Source: Henricia sp. BOLD:AAB3569
Lineage: Eukaryota; Echinodermata; Asteroidea; Spinulosida; Echinasteridae
Assembly (NCBI GenBank): GCA_037783545.1
Contig: JBBELK010000217.1
Coordinates: forward strand, 744,001 to 808,000
Direction: 5' to 3'
Length of the DNA: 64,000 nucleotides
In this document: positions 11,974-22,829 of the stretch, piece after piece
How the letters are laid out: each line of letters begins with the position of its first letter
Position numbering within the stretch: position 1 is the first letter of the stretch
Made by a program: the position numbers and the translations under genes
The notes under the pieces: model-generated
The model's input: only the letters and a program-made list of their open reading frames with translations
The model's database searches: none
What the model was told of the DNA's origin: nothing

Positions 11974-12606
11974 CTGCAGCCGATTTCACGAAACTTTACG
12001 CAATTGCGTAATTCCACTTATGCCATAAGTTATTGCGTAACTTGCGCAATAAGTTAATAAGCGTTTCACGAAAGATGCGCCACATCAGAATGTGGCGCAA
12101 CTCGCCGACTTACGCCATAAAATGTGGCGTAACTTGCGCAATGGTTTTTGGTGGCGTAAGTTGGAAAAATGTGTCGTAGGACAGTGGAAAATGGCGATAA
12201 TGCAGCTAGCTACACGTGCTTATTTACCGCATCGTCAACGAACTGAACCCCAGCCTTCCGTTTGTAGAAAACGGCCTTTATCGGTGAAATCTGCGACTCG
12301 ACGCATTATGACTCGCGACGGCAGCCATGATGACCGTGCAAAATTTGTAAAAAAAAAAAACGTATGTTTTATGTACGACTATTTTATCAAGCGCAAGCAT
12401 CAAATAGTCGTTGATAAACTAGAAATTAGCCTCGTCCTAGAAGTTACAAGTGCTAAAGTGAAAAAATAAACGTTGCGCAGCTAAGAAGAGTTTCGTGAAA
12501 TCGATTTTAAGTAATTGCGCAGCTACGGCATAACTTTATGGCGTAAGTCTTGCGCCATAACCGTTTATGGCGCAAGTTACGCACTGTTTCGTGAAATCGG
12601 CTGCAG
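11974..12606. mobile_element. TIR transposon, about 630 bp, with internal ORF
   Basis: Both ends carry CTGCAGCCGATTTCACGAAA as an inverted pair (11974 and 12606), followed by imperfect inverted GC-rich subterminal repeats made of TGGCGTAA and TTGCGCAA words. The interior holds a 125-codon open frame on the plus strand. Dense subterminal TGGCGYAA words look like multiple binding sites for a transposase. The superfamily is unresolved, with no clear target duplication. Confidence 0.75.
12092..12469 (+). CDS. Uncharacterised 125-aa ORF inside a TIR element
   Basis: The open frame starts in the left subterminal repeat and ends just before the right one. The product is strongly basic, with clusters such as KKKNVCFMYDYFIKRKHQ near residues 86-103. 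I do not recognise a domain. It may be the remains of a DNA-binding accessory protein of the element, or a chance frame: its first 30 residues are encoded by the repeat arm itself, which argues against a conserved protein. Confidence 0.25.
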   Translation: MAQLADLRHKMWRNLRNGFWWRKLEKCVVGQWKMAIMQLATRAYLPHRQRTEPQPSVCRKRPLSVKSATRRIMTRDGSHDDRAKFVKKKNVCFMYDYFIKRKHQIVVDKLEISLVLEVTSAKVKK

Positions 12607-12689
12607 GGACATACAGTACCGGTACACCATCGTATTGATTTATTTATGCATATTTGCTACCGGACTTGATGCAATATTACACGTAAAAA

Positions 12690-12960
12690 CACAGCCAGCT
12701 TCTTATTTCCCTTGTTCATTTTTTGTGAGCAGTGTACAAATGTAGTTAAGACTGAACAAATTGCTTACGGTATAATTTTGTTTTTTTAAAGTACATGTAG
12801 GAATTACCCGTACATGTGTATAAATTAAAAATAGTATTTTTCTGACAAGTGAATTAGCCTTTTGCATGTAACAATTGCATAATGGCTGGTGCACCAAATT
12901 CTTCACTTTCAAATGGAGGTGCAGTTTAAAAAGTCACATACTATGCTGTTACATGTACCG
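12690..12960 (-). repeat. Inverted fragment of the 6.5-9.9 kb repeat block
   Basis: This stretch matches parts of 7680-7830 and 9798-9910 on the opposite strand, for example AAAAATAGTATTTTTCTGAC and CAAATGGAGGTGCAGTTT. It shows that the block behaves as a dispersed repeat and not only as a local duplication. Confidence 0.65.
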
Positions 12961-13050
12961 GTACATGGTGCATGCAAAAACAAGCTCACTTGATAGCCAA
13001 TCCCAATCAGAAAGGAACAAAGCAATACCAATGCTATTTGGAGACCACCA

Positions 13051-13295
13051 GGGGCCAATTTCATAGAGCTGCTTAAGCATGAAAAATTGCTTAAGCATGA
13101 AAAACGTTGCTTGATAAAGTGAGGTTACCAGCAAAAATTTCATGTGATAGCAATTGTGGTATGACCAGTGTTACAGGACTGTTTCATTACCATGACAATC
13201 ACATTAAAATTTTGCTGGTAACCTCACTTTATCAAGCAACATTTTTCATGCTTAAGCAATTTTTCATGCTTAAGCAGCTCTATGAAATTGGCCCC
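13051..13295. mobile_element. Palindromic MITE, 245 bp, long TIRs
   Basis: The left arm begins GGGGCCAATTTCATAGAGCT and continues through two GCTTAAGCATGAAAAA words and GATAAAGTGAGGTTACCAGC. The right arm is almost its exact inverse, giving arms of about 95 bp. CAG flanks both sides if the element is taken as GGGCC...GGCCC. Divergent relatives are at 54351-54570 and 35595. The high arm identity suggests recent activity. Confidence 0.85.
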
Positions 13296-13299
13296 AGTT

Positions 13300-13378
13300 G
13301 GCTTCAAAGCTCAATTGGTAGGGCATTAATGCATGTTTAATAAGCGGAAGGTCCGCGGTTCAAATCTCGGTGGAGCCA
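13300..13378 (+). mobile_element. tRNA-like sequence (tRNA-derived SINE head)
   Basis: A 78-bp stretch from GGCTTCAAAGC to TGGAGCC can form a full 7-bp acceptor stem (GGCTTCA with TGGAGCC). It has an A box like AGCTCAATTGGTAGGGC, a B box GGTTCAAATCT and a T stem with one mismatch. The anticodon arm does not fold convincingly. It is more likely a SINE head or tRNA pseudogene than a working tRNA. Confidence 0.55.
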
Positions 13379-13448
13379 AGTTGTTTTTCCACTGCATCCA
13401 GATTTCTCAAATTCATGGGCAAATTCACGTTTGCCCATGTTTGTATTA

Positions 13449-13500
13449 AACTGATTTATTTATTTATTTATTTTTTATTTATTTATTTATTTATTTACCA
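13449..13500. repeat. (TTTA)n microsatellite
   Basis: About twelve TTTA/TTTT units form a simple repeat, probably grown from the tail of the preceding SINE. Confidence 0.9.
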
Positions 13501-13569
13501 CATCCAACAGCAGAAGGACCGCCAATTACAGGAATGGGATAAATTAACATAGATATTCGAATAACTGTC

Positions 13570-13770
13570 AACTTCTAAGTTGAATTAGAAACGGCCAGAG
13601 ACACCGGGAAATCCCTCCCCTTGCTCTTCACGAAAGAATGCTCTGGGATCTTTAAAGTGCGTTACCGAAACTTAACACACTGGACCAACGGCTTTACATC
13701 CCTTCCCAAGGACTGAATAAGTGTGATTAAGTGCCACAACCCGTCACGGCCCGGAATCGAAATCGAATTT
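13570..13770. repeat. SINE/LINE-tail-like fragment
   Basis: The segment with GCCAGAGACACCGGGAAATC and TTGCTCTTCACGAAAGAATG resembles 57912-57960, which precedes a tRNA-like head at 58546. It is probably a decayed member of that tRNA-Ser/Leu-type SINE family. Confidence 0.45.
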
Positions 13771-14460
13771 GACCATTTTATTTTCTTTTTCAGTTGGAGC
13801 AAGGGAAGGGGGAGGGGAGTAGGAGAAATTTCTTGAATTATGGAAAATTTCATGTATCCTACCTGTCACCTTATTTTTGGTGGTTGCCATTACGGTACAT
13901 TCGGAGCATAATGTAATGGTTCCAAAAAAAGAGGACCACAAAATTCAGTACATGCCAAAACTACGGAATTCATACCGGTACTGTGAAAGTCCCAGTTTTC
14001 CCATTTAAACAGAAATCCATGTTTTCTACGCAAATTAACCATTTTCACCTACATGTACGTACATGAAGTTACAACCTTTCCATACAAAAATGGTTACAAG
14101 TACACTGTACATGTACCATAAAAAAACTAAATTTCTTGAACCAATTACGGGTAAACTGTACCATGTATCACTTGGTAAGATCAGTAATAGTGCCTAGCGC
14201 AGTACAAAATGCCACAGAGCACAGACCTGTTGTCTACCAGAGATGCTGCCTAATCTAAAGTTGTGTAATGTACTCCAGCCTAGAGCATCTATTGATTCGG
14301 CGAGGTGGGAAATATCAGAGTTGAGCGAAGGGAGGATTAGGTTTGCCTCCTGAGATGGCCAAAGTTTCCGATATAGGCATGCGTCACAAATTTCCTTGGC
14401 AAAACATTTCTTGGAATTCGTAGTTTCATCATTACAGAAAAATAAATTGTTACGTTCAAC

Positions 14461-14585
14461 CTGGGTCCTTTTTCATAAAAGTTAAAAACATTCTTAAGTG
14501 GATTTAGGAACAATAAAATATAATTTTCCCTATCTTTAAAAACAGGAGTTAAGAATGTAAGTGGGCTTTATGAAATGGGACCCTG
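14461..14585. mobile_element. Short MITE of about 125 bp
   Basis: The ends GGGTCCTTTTTCATAAAA and TTTATGAAATGGGACCC are imperfect inverted repeats, with further inverted pairing inside (CATTCTTAAGTGG, AGTTAAGAATG). Flanked by CCTG and TGG. No coding capacity. Confidence 0.65.
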
Positions 14586-15475
14586 GTTTCTAATTAATAT
14601 CCAGCTGCATAGCTTGGCGTAAGTCATTACGTTTTATGTCTGTCTTGATTCTTGGTTTTCCTTTGGTTTGTTCAACAGGGCTATTTGTTTTTTATGAATT
14701 TGAATTTTGCCTGTTCATAGGTATCCAAATTTCAAAACAAAATAACTAACAAGAACCCTAACCCCTTGGTCCTATGTAAAGTTAACCGCATTAAATGCTT
14801 TTTTGGCGATGCATTGGAGTCTGTGGTTTTCAGCAAATTTGACTTTGAGATTTATACACGAGAAGAAAGACCAATTCTCCAGTTTACCAATGACACCAAA
14901 TTTATTTCTTTAACTTACCGCATTTAGGAAATATGACACAAGAAAGATGACACAGCGCGCTGTCGTTGTCAAAAAAATAATTCGAGAAAATCGGCTTTGA
15001 AAAAACTTGTGTCGCTTTGTTACCGTTTGTCAATGTCCCTCCGTTACCATGACCATCTAACTTTAATAAAAATTGAGCAGCACAGTATAGGACCACCATT
15101 TTGCATGTCCATATTTAAGTGGTAATGGTACAATGTGAAATAGAAAGGAAACTCTTTTCGCCTCAGGAACAGTACGATATGAATGTCTGAAAAAAGTGTA
15201 AAAATGAGATGTTAATTTTACGTCCCTCCGTTACCGCCCTGTTTTTTTTTTTTTTAAATCTTGCCCCCAAGATGTTGTCTGGCCCCAATTTTTCCCCTCA
15301 ATTTGCAGTCCAAGGTAGCCTTTATATAATACCAGTTGTCATTTTACTCAGCCTTGGATAGAACTGGAGTAATAGATCAAAATACAGCAAAAGTGTCCCT
15401 CCGTTATCGCTTGGCCTGGCCCATCAGTAAAACCTTCTCTGAGCAGGTCTTAATTTGCGTGAACCGGCAAATAAC
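14586..15475. other. No gene; recurrent GTCCCTCCGTTAC word
   Basis: The word GTCCCTCCGTTAC (or a one-base variant) occurs at about 15034, 15223 and 15395, suggesting the decayed ends of one or more elements. No exon is supported. Confidence 0.4.
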
Positions 15476-16038
15476 CATTCATAAATACCTTAGACAGTTT
15501 ACGCATCCCTATTGGCTGAAAGCACATCACGTGGGCAGTTTTAAACAAGCGATAAAGTAAAGGCACAGTCAGTCTTAAACACTTTTGAGCCTGGCTAGTG
15601 GCCGCGCCCGCGTATGGAACACGCACAGGCACACAGAAACTGCACGCTCCCGAAAGCAAATTGTGCACTGTGAAAAGTACCCAGTTGTGTGCGTGCGCAT
15701 ACAACACGCTTGCATTATGCGTAACGCGCGTGATCGAACAAAAACATGTTGACGCACAGCTAGCAGTTGTACGAACGTGGTGTTGAGACTGTGGGTGTAG
15801 AAAGTGAATGCAAAACATGGCAAAACGACGAGCTAATTTTTGTGAGTTTTACTGATTTACGCAAAAAGGTATTTATGAATGGGATTAAAAGTAGGTTTGG
15901 TCAGTTTTAAACAATCCGTTTAAAATCGGCTAGGGTCCTGGGCACTGATAATGGCCTGCGCCTTTGGCTTGGGCCATTATCAGTGCCCAGGACTAATTTT
16001 TAAACGTATGTTTAAATCTGGCCAAACCTACTTTTAAT
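15476..16038. mobile_element. Composite foldback element A+B, copy 1
   Basis: Part A (15476-15881) is bounded by CATTCATAAATACCTTA and its inverse. Part B (15884-16038) is a tight hairpin bounded by ATTAAAAGTAGGTTTGG and its inverse, with an inner stem CTGGGCACTGATAATGGCC. The same A-B junction occurs inverted at 38892-39460, so the two parts moved together, or A inserted beside B before amplification. Part B alone occurs at 42036-42335. Confidence 0.75.
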
Positions 16039-16529
16039 CTCTAATTTAGGACCGTTTCTACTGTAAGGACACCGTTTCTGAAGCTTTTCGAAAATGGTTA
16101 TTGTGCTCTGTAGAAAAATGCTCAATGTTGGCTTGATTTAACTTGCAGGCCCCTGTTGTAAATCGTCTAACTTTTCAACCTTCATGAATATTATACCATG
16201 GCTTGCTTTCCTTGTGAATCTTTCAGAGTTACATGTACACAAACTATTTTACATTGTAAATTCTGGCTGCTGTTAATTTTTTACTTTAATTTTATGGAAA
16301 AAAATACATTTTACTACCAGTAGTTTTGAGCGGTCGAGGTAAAAAAGTGCAAATAGATTTCAATTTAATGTTGTCCTTGAGGTAAAAATAAGTGCAAATA
16401 GATTTCAATTTAATGGTGTCCTCCTATGTCCGATGTTTAAAGTTGCCAGACAATGTTTTCACCCCGTTCTATCATGCCAAATTAACCTCCAGTTATCAAC
16501 TGAGTGATGGGAAATTGATTCTGGCACCT
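16039..16529. other. No gene; 50-bp direct repeat
   Basis: A GTGCAAATAGATTTCAATTT motif occurs twice, at about 16348 and 16393. Otherwise nothing is recognised. Confidence 0.45.
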
Positions 16530-17216
16530 GAATCAACATATAGGGCATATTTGAAATCCTGTACCCGCGAGTGACCCAGAAATGGCGTTCTTGGGTCGAC
16601 TGTTACGAATGCTAAAGTACAAACTGAGAGTGTGGGTACTGGTACATAATTTTTGTAAAATGGTGGAAGTTGGTAATGCTCCGGTTGTTGACAAAATACT
16701 GCCTTCGGACCCATCCAAAGTTGTCAGCATTTTCAGTTCTACAGGGAGTACATGTACCGGGTAGTATTTTTCAAGACACCCTCCATCCCCTACTTATCGA
16801 ATTATTTTGTTGGGGGCGACCACCATGAAATGTCAACATTTTACAGTACATGTAAAGTCCTACAGACTGCCCTCCCCCTTCCTACGGTACGCTTTGTAGA
16901 ACCGTGAAAATTTTGATAACTTTGGATGGCTCCTTGTCAAAAAATGTAGTTTAATATACGATAACTTACTACTGGTAAAGGTGTGTGTAAATTACCAACA
17001 GCAAGCTAAACTACTTCTAGCCCTACCGGTAGGCATCCATTCTTTATCAGCCATTTTTGTTCTCGAGTGCTCTTCATCCACTCCCCACTGATCAGGGAGT
17101 GAGAATCTTGCGTGCAAATGCCATCCCTATGTTCGTTCTTGGCATTCAACTATGTTCTTGTCTTTTGGCAAAATGCATACAGGGTTTCGAATACGTATGC
17201 CCTTAGGTACGATAAT
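16530..17216. mobile_element. Dispersed TIR element (family E), GCH1 intron copy
   Basis: The left end TAGGGCATATTTGAAATCCT and right end GGGTTTCGAATACGTATGCC are imperfect inverted repeats. The interior shares GTTGGTAATGCTC and CATCCATTCTTTATCAGCC with the copy at 30925-31811 in FANCL. The right end stops 25 bp short of the GCH1 exon 1 splice donor. Confidence 0.7.
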
Positions 17217-17241
17217 TTACAAACTTTTGTTGGAGTCCTAC

Positions 17242-17644
17242 CTTCAATTTTCTGCTCGTACCCCTTGGTGAAAAACATGAGCGCTTTAGCGGCCCTCTCC
17301 GGCGTCTTGCTCAGACCTTGCCTTTCCGGATCCTCCCCGACACTTTTAATGAGCGACCGATAAGCGTCCTTCATTCCCGGTAACAACATTTCAGCTGCTA
17401 GGGGGTCGCGAGGCTGGTACTGCTGTTCACTGGTGCCTGAGACTTTTTGCTTGGATGTGCCACTGGTAGAGGGCTGGTTCCCCAACTCTCTCGATACAAG
17501 AGTCATTGCATCCCCACCTCCTATGCTGGGGTTTGTGGCATACGGACTGGTCCCGACTAATTTGAGTTTTTCTCCCTCGTCTACGAAGCCGTTTTCTAGA
17601 CTTAAAGTCGTAGTGTCATTTGGTGTGCTTCTTATAATGCTCAT
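17242..17644 (-). CDS. GCH1: GTP cyclohydrolase I, first coding exon
   Basis: GCH1 makes dihydroneopterin triphosphate from GTP, the first and rate-limiting step of tetrahydrobiopterin synthesis, in the cytosol as a decamer. This exon gives an N-terminal region of about 134 residues. A low-complexity, Ser/Pro/Gly-rich leader is followed by the conserved helix block, with [17 protein letters not shown] and [12 protein letters not shown] matching the family. It ends at a GAAG|GTAGGA donor at the same place as exon 1 of vertebrate GCH1. I took the ATG at 17644. The frame is open further upstream to an ATG at 17716, which would add 24 residues. Exons 2 to 6, which carry the zinc- and GTP-binding residues, should lie at lower coordinates on this strand. 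I searched by eye for the CEHH and HMCMVMRG regions and found none, so they are probably left of the window. Confidence 0.9.
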
Positions 17645-17729
17645 GGTGTGTCGTGGGTTGGACCTGGACTTCTGCACACTATTTAACAAATCTATAGAAG
17701 AGAAAGGAATATACATGTACCTGAATCAA

Positions 17730-18166
17730 TGCATAGTTCCGAGATTGCAAATTAACACCGCCCCCCCCCTTGGATATTGTTGCTATGCCTCACACGCTAT
17801 CGTCAAAATGGCTACACACACTGCACAAACCAATGGGACTTTCAACAGAAAGCACAGATTCATTGGAGAAAACTCAAAGGTATTCATGTTTCAGGGTCGA
17901 CAGTTACTGTAGCACGCACTTAGTAAAAGGCCAGTGATACAGAGATGTCATATATTCATAAAAATTCGCTTTCTTATTATTGAACAGTTAATCGCCCGGC
18001 CTTGAAACCAAAAATTCACCCGGAACGCTGCACACAACGTATCGGCAGAAAATCGCGTGATGATGTTGCTGTGAGGCAATGCACTTTGACCTATTCGGGC
18101 GCTGTCTGCTAGCTCTGTTGTGATTGGTCGGCGGGTTCGATTGATTGACAAGTCGGAACTATGCAT
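17730..18166. mobile_element. MITE, 437 bp, with 13-bp TIRs, copy 1
   Basis: Bounded by TGCATAGTTCCGA and its exact inverse TCGGAACTATGCA. It is closely similar over its whole length to 41191-41639 (shared GCACAGATTCATTG, CTGTTGTGATTGGTCGGCGG). It lies less than 100 bp upstream of the GCH1 start codon, so it may sit in or next to the GCH1 promoter. Confidence 0.85.
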
Positions 18167-18869
18167 TTGTATGCAAAGAAATAAATTTTAAAAAAGAATA
18201 TACTCCTTTTACAATTAGCAATGTATTGTTAGATTTGTCACTTGAAAAGAAGTTTATAAATTAAAGTTTAAAAATCATATTTTTACATGTATCATGTTAT
18301 TTTAAAGTGCAATTACCTATAAAACCAGGTCGAGTGTGTGTAATGCAGTTCAGGCACAGATGTACCCATACCAATTATATTTCTAACTCTGTACTGTAGT
18401 TTGTGATTTTGTATAATCGAACACTTGCACAAAGCCATTTTGGTTCATTTATTTCCCAATACCGACTCAACAAAAGTGCAAGTACATGTACAACGTACAG
18501 ATGTACAATGTACAGATACTAATAGGGAACTGCACTACATGTACAGCTGCATCAATAAATGTCAAAAAATTACAAAACTAGATCGGATGTTTTAACCTTG
18601 ATAGGGCTTTTGATGCTACAAAAAAATAATCTTAGGGTTGTGCAAGGCTGGTGTAGCGTTGCATATATGTGCAGGACAGGTTTTGTGTACAAAACAATGG
18701 ATGCGAGAGTTTGCCGTGAATTTAGGGGCATGTTCTGCAAATGAACTCATTTCAGAAATTACAATGTACGCATGAAACATTTTTGCCAATAAAATTTCTG
18801 GTGTACAAAAGGCCGCTAAACTTGCCTGCCATATTTTCTGTGGTGTAATCTCAACATCTTTGAAATGTG
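18167..18869. other. No feature recognised
   Basis: AT-rich intergenic DNA with clustered GTACA words near 18480-18545. No exon or repeat end is supported. Confidence 0.45.
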
Positions 18870-18874
18870 GGCTT

Positions 18875-19220
18875 AAAGGCCTGTCTGCATTAGACTTTTT
18901 GGGGAAAACTTATCGAGACGATGGTACTTTTCCTATTTTAAGTCCAATGCGGACAGCCAGGACGTTTCCCTCAGTAACTTTTCTCTAGTCCAGCGGTTAC
19001 TTTTCTCGGACAATGGTGCCCAGGAAAATTTACCAGGTAATTTTTCCCGAGACGATAAGTCGAGTGCGGACACATCCAGTCGGTGAAAACACTCTGGAAG
19101 TGTACGTCTGGGCCGTGAAGGTCAAACTGCGAAGGGACACTGCGAAGGGACACTGCGAAGGGACACTGCATGTGCTCTCCCCGTGTCAAAAAAGTCCAAA
19201 TGCGGACAGCAGTATTTTTA
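18875..19220. mobile_element. MITE with internal 13-bp triplicate
   Basis: CTGTCTGCATTAGACTTTTT at about 18881 is inverted at about 19184-19206 (AAAAAAGTCCAAATGCGGACAG). Between them lie further inverted words and three tandem 13-bp units CTGCGAAGGGACA at 19128-19167. No coding capacity. Confidence 0.6.
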
Positions 19221-19431
19221 ATATATCCATTTTTCATTTTACCATCGTCTCTGTAAAACCTCCCGAAAAATGCCGACATAGCTTAAGAATCTGTACAATA
19301 TGATTTTTCTCTCATTGCCCGTTTGGTTGTTTCATTTTTAATGGTAATTAGGCACTGAACCAAAGCACCCATGCAACACCAACAGAAAAAATTGGGTTTA
19401 TAGGGAAAAGCTGAGGTAGTAAACAACTGCG

Positions 19432-19575
19432 CAAGTCATAGCTCAGCTGGTAGAGCATCTTCCCAGAGAGTCAGAGGTCTCGGGTTCAAATCCCAATGAG
19501 GCCCATTATTTTTCTCTCACCCCATGTTACGTACATGTAGGTTGTTTCATTTCAATAGTAATTATGCGCCATACC
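19432..19575 (+). mobile_element. tRNA-derived SINE (family S1), plus strand
   Basis: The head has an A box TAGCTCAGCTGG, a B box GGTTCAAATCC and the GAGGCCCATTATTTTTCTCT junction. It is followed by the GTTGTTTCATTTCAATAGTA tail. A second tail fragment in the same orientation lies just upstream at 19318-19345, so two insertions may be stacked here. Confidence 0.75.
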
Positions 19576-20765
19576 AAATATTGCATTCGTAATCTCTTTA
19601 GTAAGCACAGTGGAATCTCAATAATAAGAGCACTGTTAATACAAGATTCTGCTTATAAACAAGAAAACTTAGGGGTTCACACAAGTAAATCGGGCCCCCC
19701 ATAGGAACCAATGCTAAATGCCCCATTTTCCAAAAATCATTTAAAAATACTCACAACTCTCTCAGCTTCTCAACTTCGACAACAACCAAAATACTCATTG
19801 AAGTCTAATCTTTTCAATTCTGTTCAATTTTATGGGGGTAATCCATCACTTTTATTCCCTAATTTCCACTTGAAACAAAACTACCCCTTAAAGATTAAAA
19901 ATTGCCAAACAGACCAGCATCCATTCTGGGAAAAAAAGGGCACATACGCTAGTTGTGCAAAATAGGGCCACTTTTAGCTTTACATTGTCCAAAATGTATG
20001 TACCGGGGGTACAGTTGGAAGAATAAATACCCCACATTACGACGATGGCCATATTCTACACTGGACCACACTCGTTCAGCTCGCAACTCTCTCTAATAAA
20101 GAAGAATTTGAGGGCATACAAAATATTCATGAGCTCGGCGCACAGATCTCTGCCCATTTACTTGGGTGCACCCTTAGGTCCCAATTCCTTGTTTACATTG
20201 TTTTTATTACTGATAATACAAGGTTCCTGTCACAACAAAGCATTCTGCATAGTCACAAGGACCTCTTATTAATGAGGTTAGGCTATAGTAATTAACAATG
20301 TGCTTCAATTCGGGTGAATAATCAATTGAAAGGACTGCTTCCAATTGAAACAGCTTCTGAGAAATGAAAAAAAACTGACAAACAGAAGAATTTATTTAAT
20401 TGAAAATACTTACATTTTAGTTGAAGTGTCCTCTTCCTTCAGCAGCGATCTCCAGTAAAAGATGAATTACGGTATCAACTTGTATTTGAATGCTGAAGTC
20501 TACACACACAGCAACGCAGTCCTAAATGACAATGAATACACTGAAATTTAAACACACGAGCAAGCAAACAAAATATTACAATTTCACAAAAGACATCTAT
20601 TTACACTGAAAACAATGTCTTTGTTGCCCAATGTATGCTGTGTCACCACTCCTGTACTGTGGTCTTTTTTGCACTTGACCATTGGCAAACTTTAAGTACC
20701 AGTACCGTTGGACACTTTCAGCAGGTCCTGTATTATATGTGTATCTTGTACCGGTAGGACAAACT
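19576..20765. other. No gene; possible pogo-like end
   Basis: CAGTGGAATCTCAATAATAAG at about 19610 resembles the pogo-like fragment near 1810. The rest is unassigned AT-rich DNA. Confidence 0.35.
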
Positions 20766-20768
20766 GGC

Positions 20769-20848
20769 ATTGGCAAGCTCAGTGGTTGAGTGGTTAAGAC
20801 ATTTGCTTTACTATGCAGGTGGTTGTGGGTTCAAGTCCCACCCAGGCA
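20769..20848 (+). mobile_element. tRNA-derived SINE head, second family
   Basis: A tRNA-like block has the A box region CTCAGTGGTTGAGTGG and the B box GGTTCAAGTCC inside TGGGTTCAAGTCCCACCCA, which forms a good T arm. It differs from family S1. No clean poly-A tail or cognate LINE is seen. A tRNA pseudogene is the alternative. Confidence 0.55.
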
Positions 20849-21885
20849 CGTTACATACACACTTTTAGCGTGTGTCTCAGGAAAGCACTCATGTACACTC
20901 ATTTGTACACATTTCGCGAAAGAAATTTCCTATGACTGACGGAGATAAACAGTAGTGCAAACCGCATCGTGTAAGAACAAACAAATTTTATTTAAAGATT
21001 GTGTGGATCAACTTGCCTTATTTCGTACAACCATTCAAACTGTTCATCTGTTTAAACTAACTGGCAACATTCTGAACCAAAGTATAACACACAACAACCT
21101 CAGTAGAATAAATTAGGATTACCAAATTGAACAAATTTAGTCCAATGTGGACAGCCGGAAAGCATTCAAAATTGTCAATTGTCAACTGTCGATTGTAAGT
21201 TGCTCTGTTGCTGTAACTTTTATGGGACGAGCCGGGTCCCGGAAGAATTATATCACCGGAAAGTGCAAACACACAAAGAATAATTATCACAATTTTACAA
21301 AAATTACTACACAGCTTTAGAAACTTGTAAAAGTGGTGTATGCATTTTCACTTTTTATCTAAAATACAAATGTTAAGAATTTATATTTGTCTACAACTAC
21401 TAATTATAATGCCTCTTACATGTATTAGTCTTGCCGATGAGTTTCATCAAAATGCTTCATGCGCAATGCCAAAGATGGAGAGAGACTATACAAGTCATCA
21501 CTGGAAATCCTAACCACAAAATGAGCTGGATGGTCTATTTCATTGTGTACCCTCTCCAAAAATTAGCATATTGTGTGCGTGATACAAGATAGTCACATGA
21601 CCAGGAGGCGTGGCTGTGCATTTTGTGGTTCAGATGATGTTTTCCTACATGTTTTGTAGGTAAATTATGTGTATGTTCCAATACAACCTTTTTATTGGCT
21701 GAATGTAGAAGCTGTGACCTGGAAATCTCTTGCATGCTGAAGATAATTGCCACCAAATACAGACTTCTAATAAACCAGGGTTTTGAGTGCCGGCAGAGTT
21801 GAGATTTAGAAGTTGATCATTAATATAGTAAGTGTAGACAGGATGGTCCTGTCACTTGACTACATGTGTTTTTGTAAGCGACAGG
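20849..21885. other. No feature recognised
   Basis: Intergenic DNA without a supported exon or repeat. A GTCCAATGTGGACAGCCGG word at 21141 resembles the end of the MITE at 18875. Confidence 0.4.
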
Positions 21886-21887
21886 AC

Positions 21888-22797
21888 ACATCTCCCAACC
21901 CCCAATAGAAATCGGCGAATGCGTATTTCTTCTTAAAATGCGTGATACTCAATTTTATCATCCTGCTGGTTTCTTTAGTCATCTATCATATCTCCAGCAG
22001 TCAATAATGAAGAAGGAAGCTCGTGCAAACTAACCAACAAGTTGGTGTGATGTTTCCTGATGGAGGCTTTGCCAACTATACCATTCAGATTCTGATTCAG
22101 ATTTTGTGCTCATAAGGCTACTCCGCGGACAGATTTTGTCCCAGCGATATGAAGGCAAAAAAAGAAAAAAAACTCGTGCATAGGAAGCATTAGACTGGTT
22201 CCTGTACCTCATATTCCACACACGACGAACGAATAGTCGGAATCTTTAGGTCTGGGAACCAGACTAAGGCAGCATGGCCTACTGCGCCACGACTGTTGCC
22301 TATTTTCAGATCGGCCTGATCTGTGACCGGTCATTGGCATATATTACAAAGATCGGTCGGCATCGTGAACTGCACGTACTAAAAATAGGATGGGTGGTCG
22401 AGGGACTGACGGCCGTTTCAGTCTTAAGTTATACCAGTATCTCATTGCGTGTTCTCAGCTAACGCATTGGCATATTATGCCAATGACCGGTCACAGAATC
22501 CGGCCAATCTGAAAGAGTCACACTTAATCGGCTAATCCTCCGCGGCGCAGTCCTGCCCAGCTGGCCATGCACGAGTGATTTCTTTCCGCATTCATATCAC
22601 TGGGACAAAATCTGTAGATGGACTCCTGTACAGTAGCCTCTTGAGCTAATTTGTGGCGCAAATTTTGCGCCACAAAATTATTTGCACGTGGTTCCTTCAT
22701 TATTGACTACTGGAGATACGATAGACGATAAAAATAGAGCGAGTACCACATAATTTAAGAAGAAATAGGCATTCGCCGATTTCTATTGGGAGATGCA
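21888..22797. mobile_element. MITE of about 910 bp with TIRs of about 140 bp
   Basis: Left arm 21888-22030 (AATAGAAATCGGCGAATGC, CAGTCAATAATGAAG) and right arm about 22680-22797 are imperfect inverted repeats. Nested in the middle, 22299-22512 is a second inverted pair built on TGACCGGTCATTGGCATA. The element therefore either hosts another or carries inner hairpins. No transposase. Confidence 0.75.
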
Positions 22798-22829
22798 CCT
22801 TAGCTATATAGTAAGTGCAGATTCGACGT

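Noticed and set aside
13300-13378. Functional tRNA gene
   Set aside because: Acceptor and T arms pair, but no sound anticodon arm can be drawn, and SINE-like sequence follows.
1-17241. GCH1 exons 2-6 on the minus strand
   Set aside because: I looked for the FDEDHDE, MCEHH, LSKLARIVE and HMCMVMRG regions by eye and found no match. They are probably outside the window, though a short diverged exon could have been missed.
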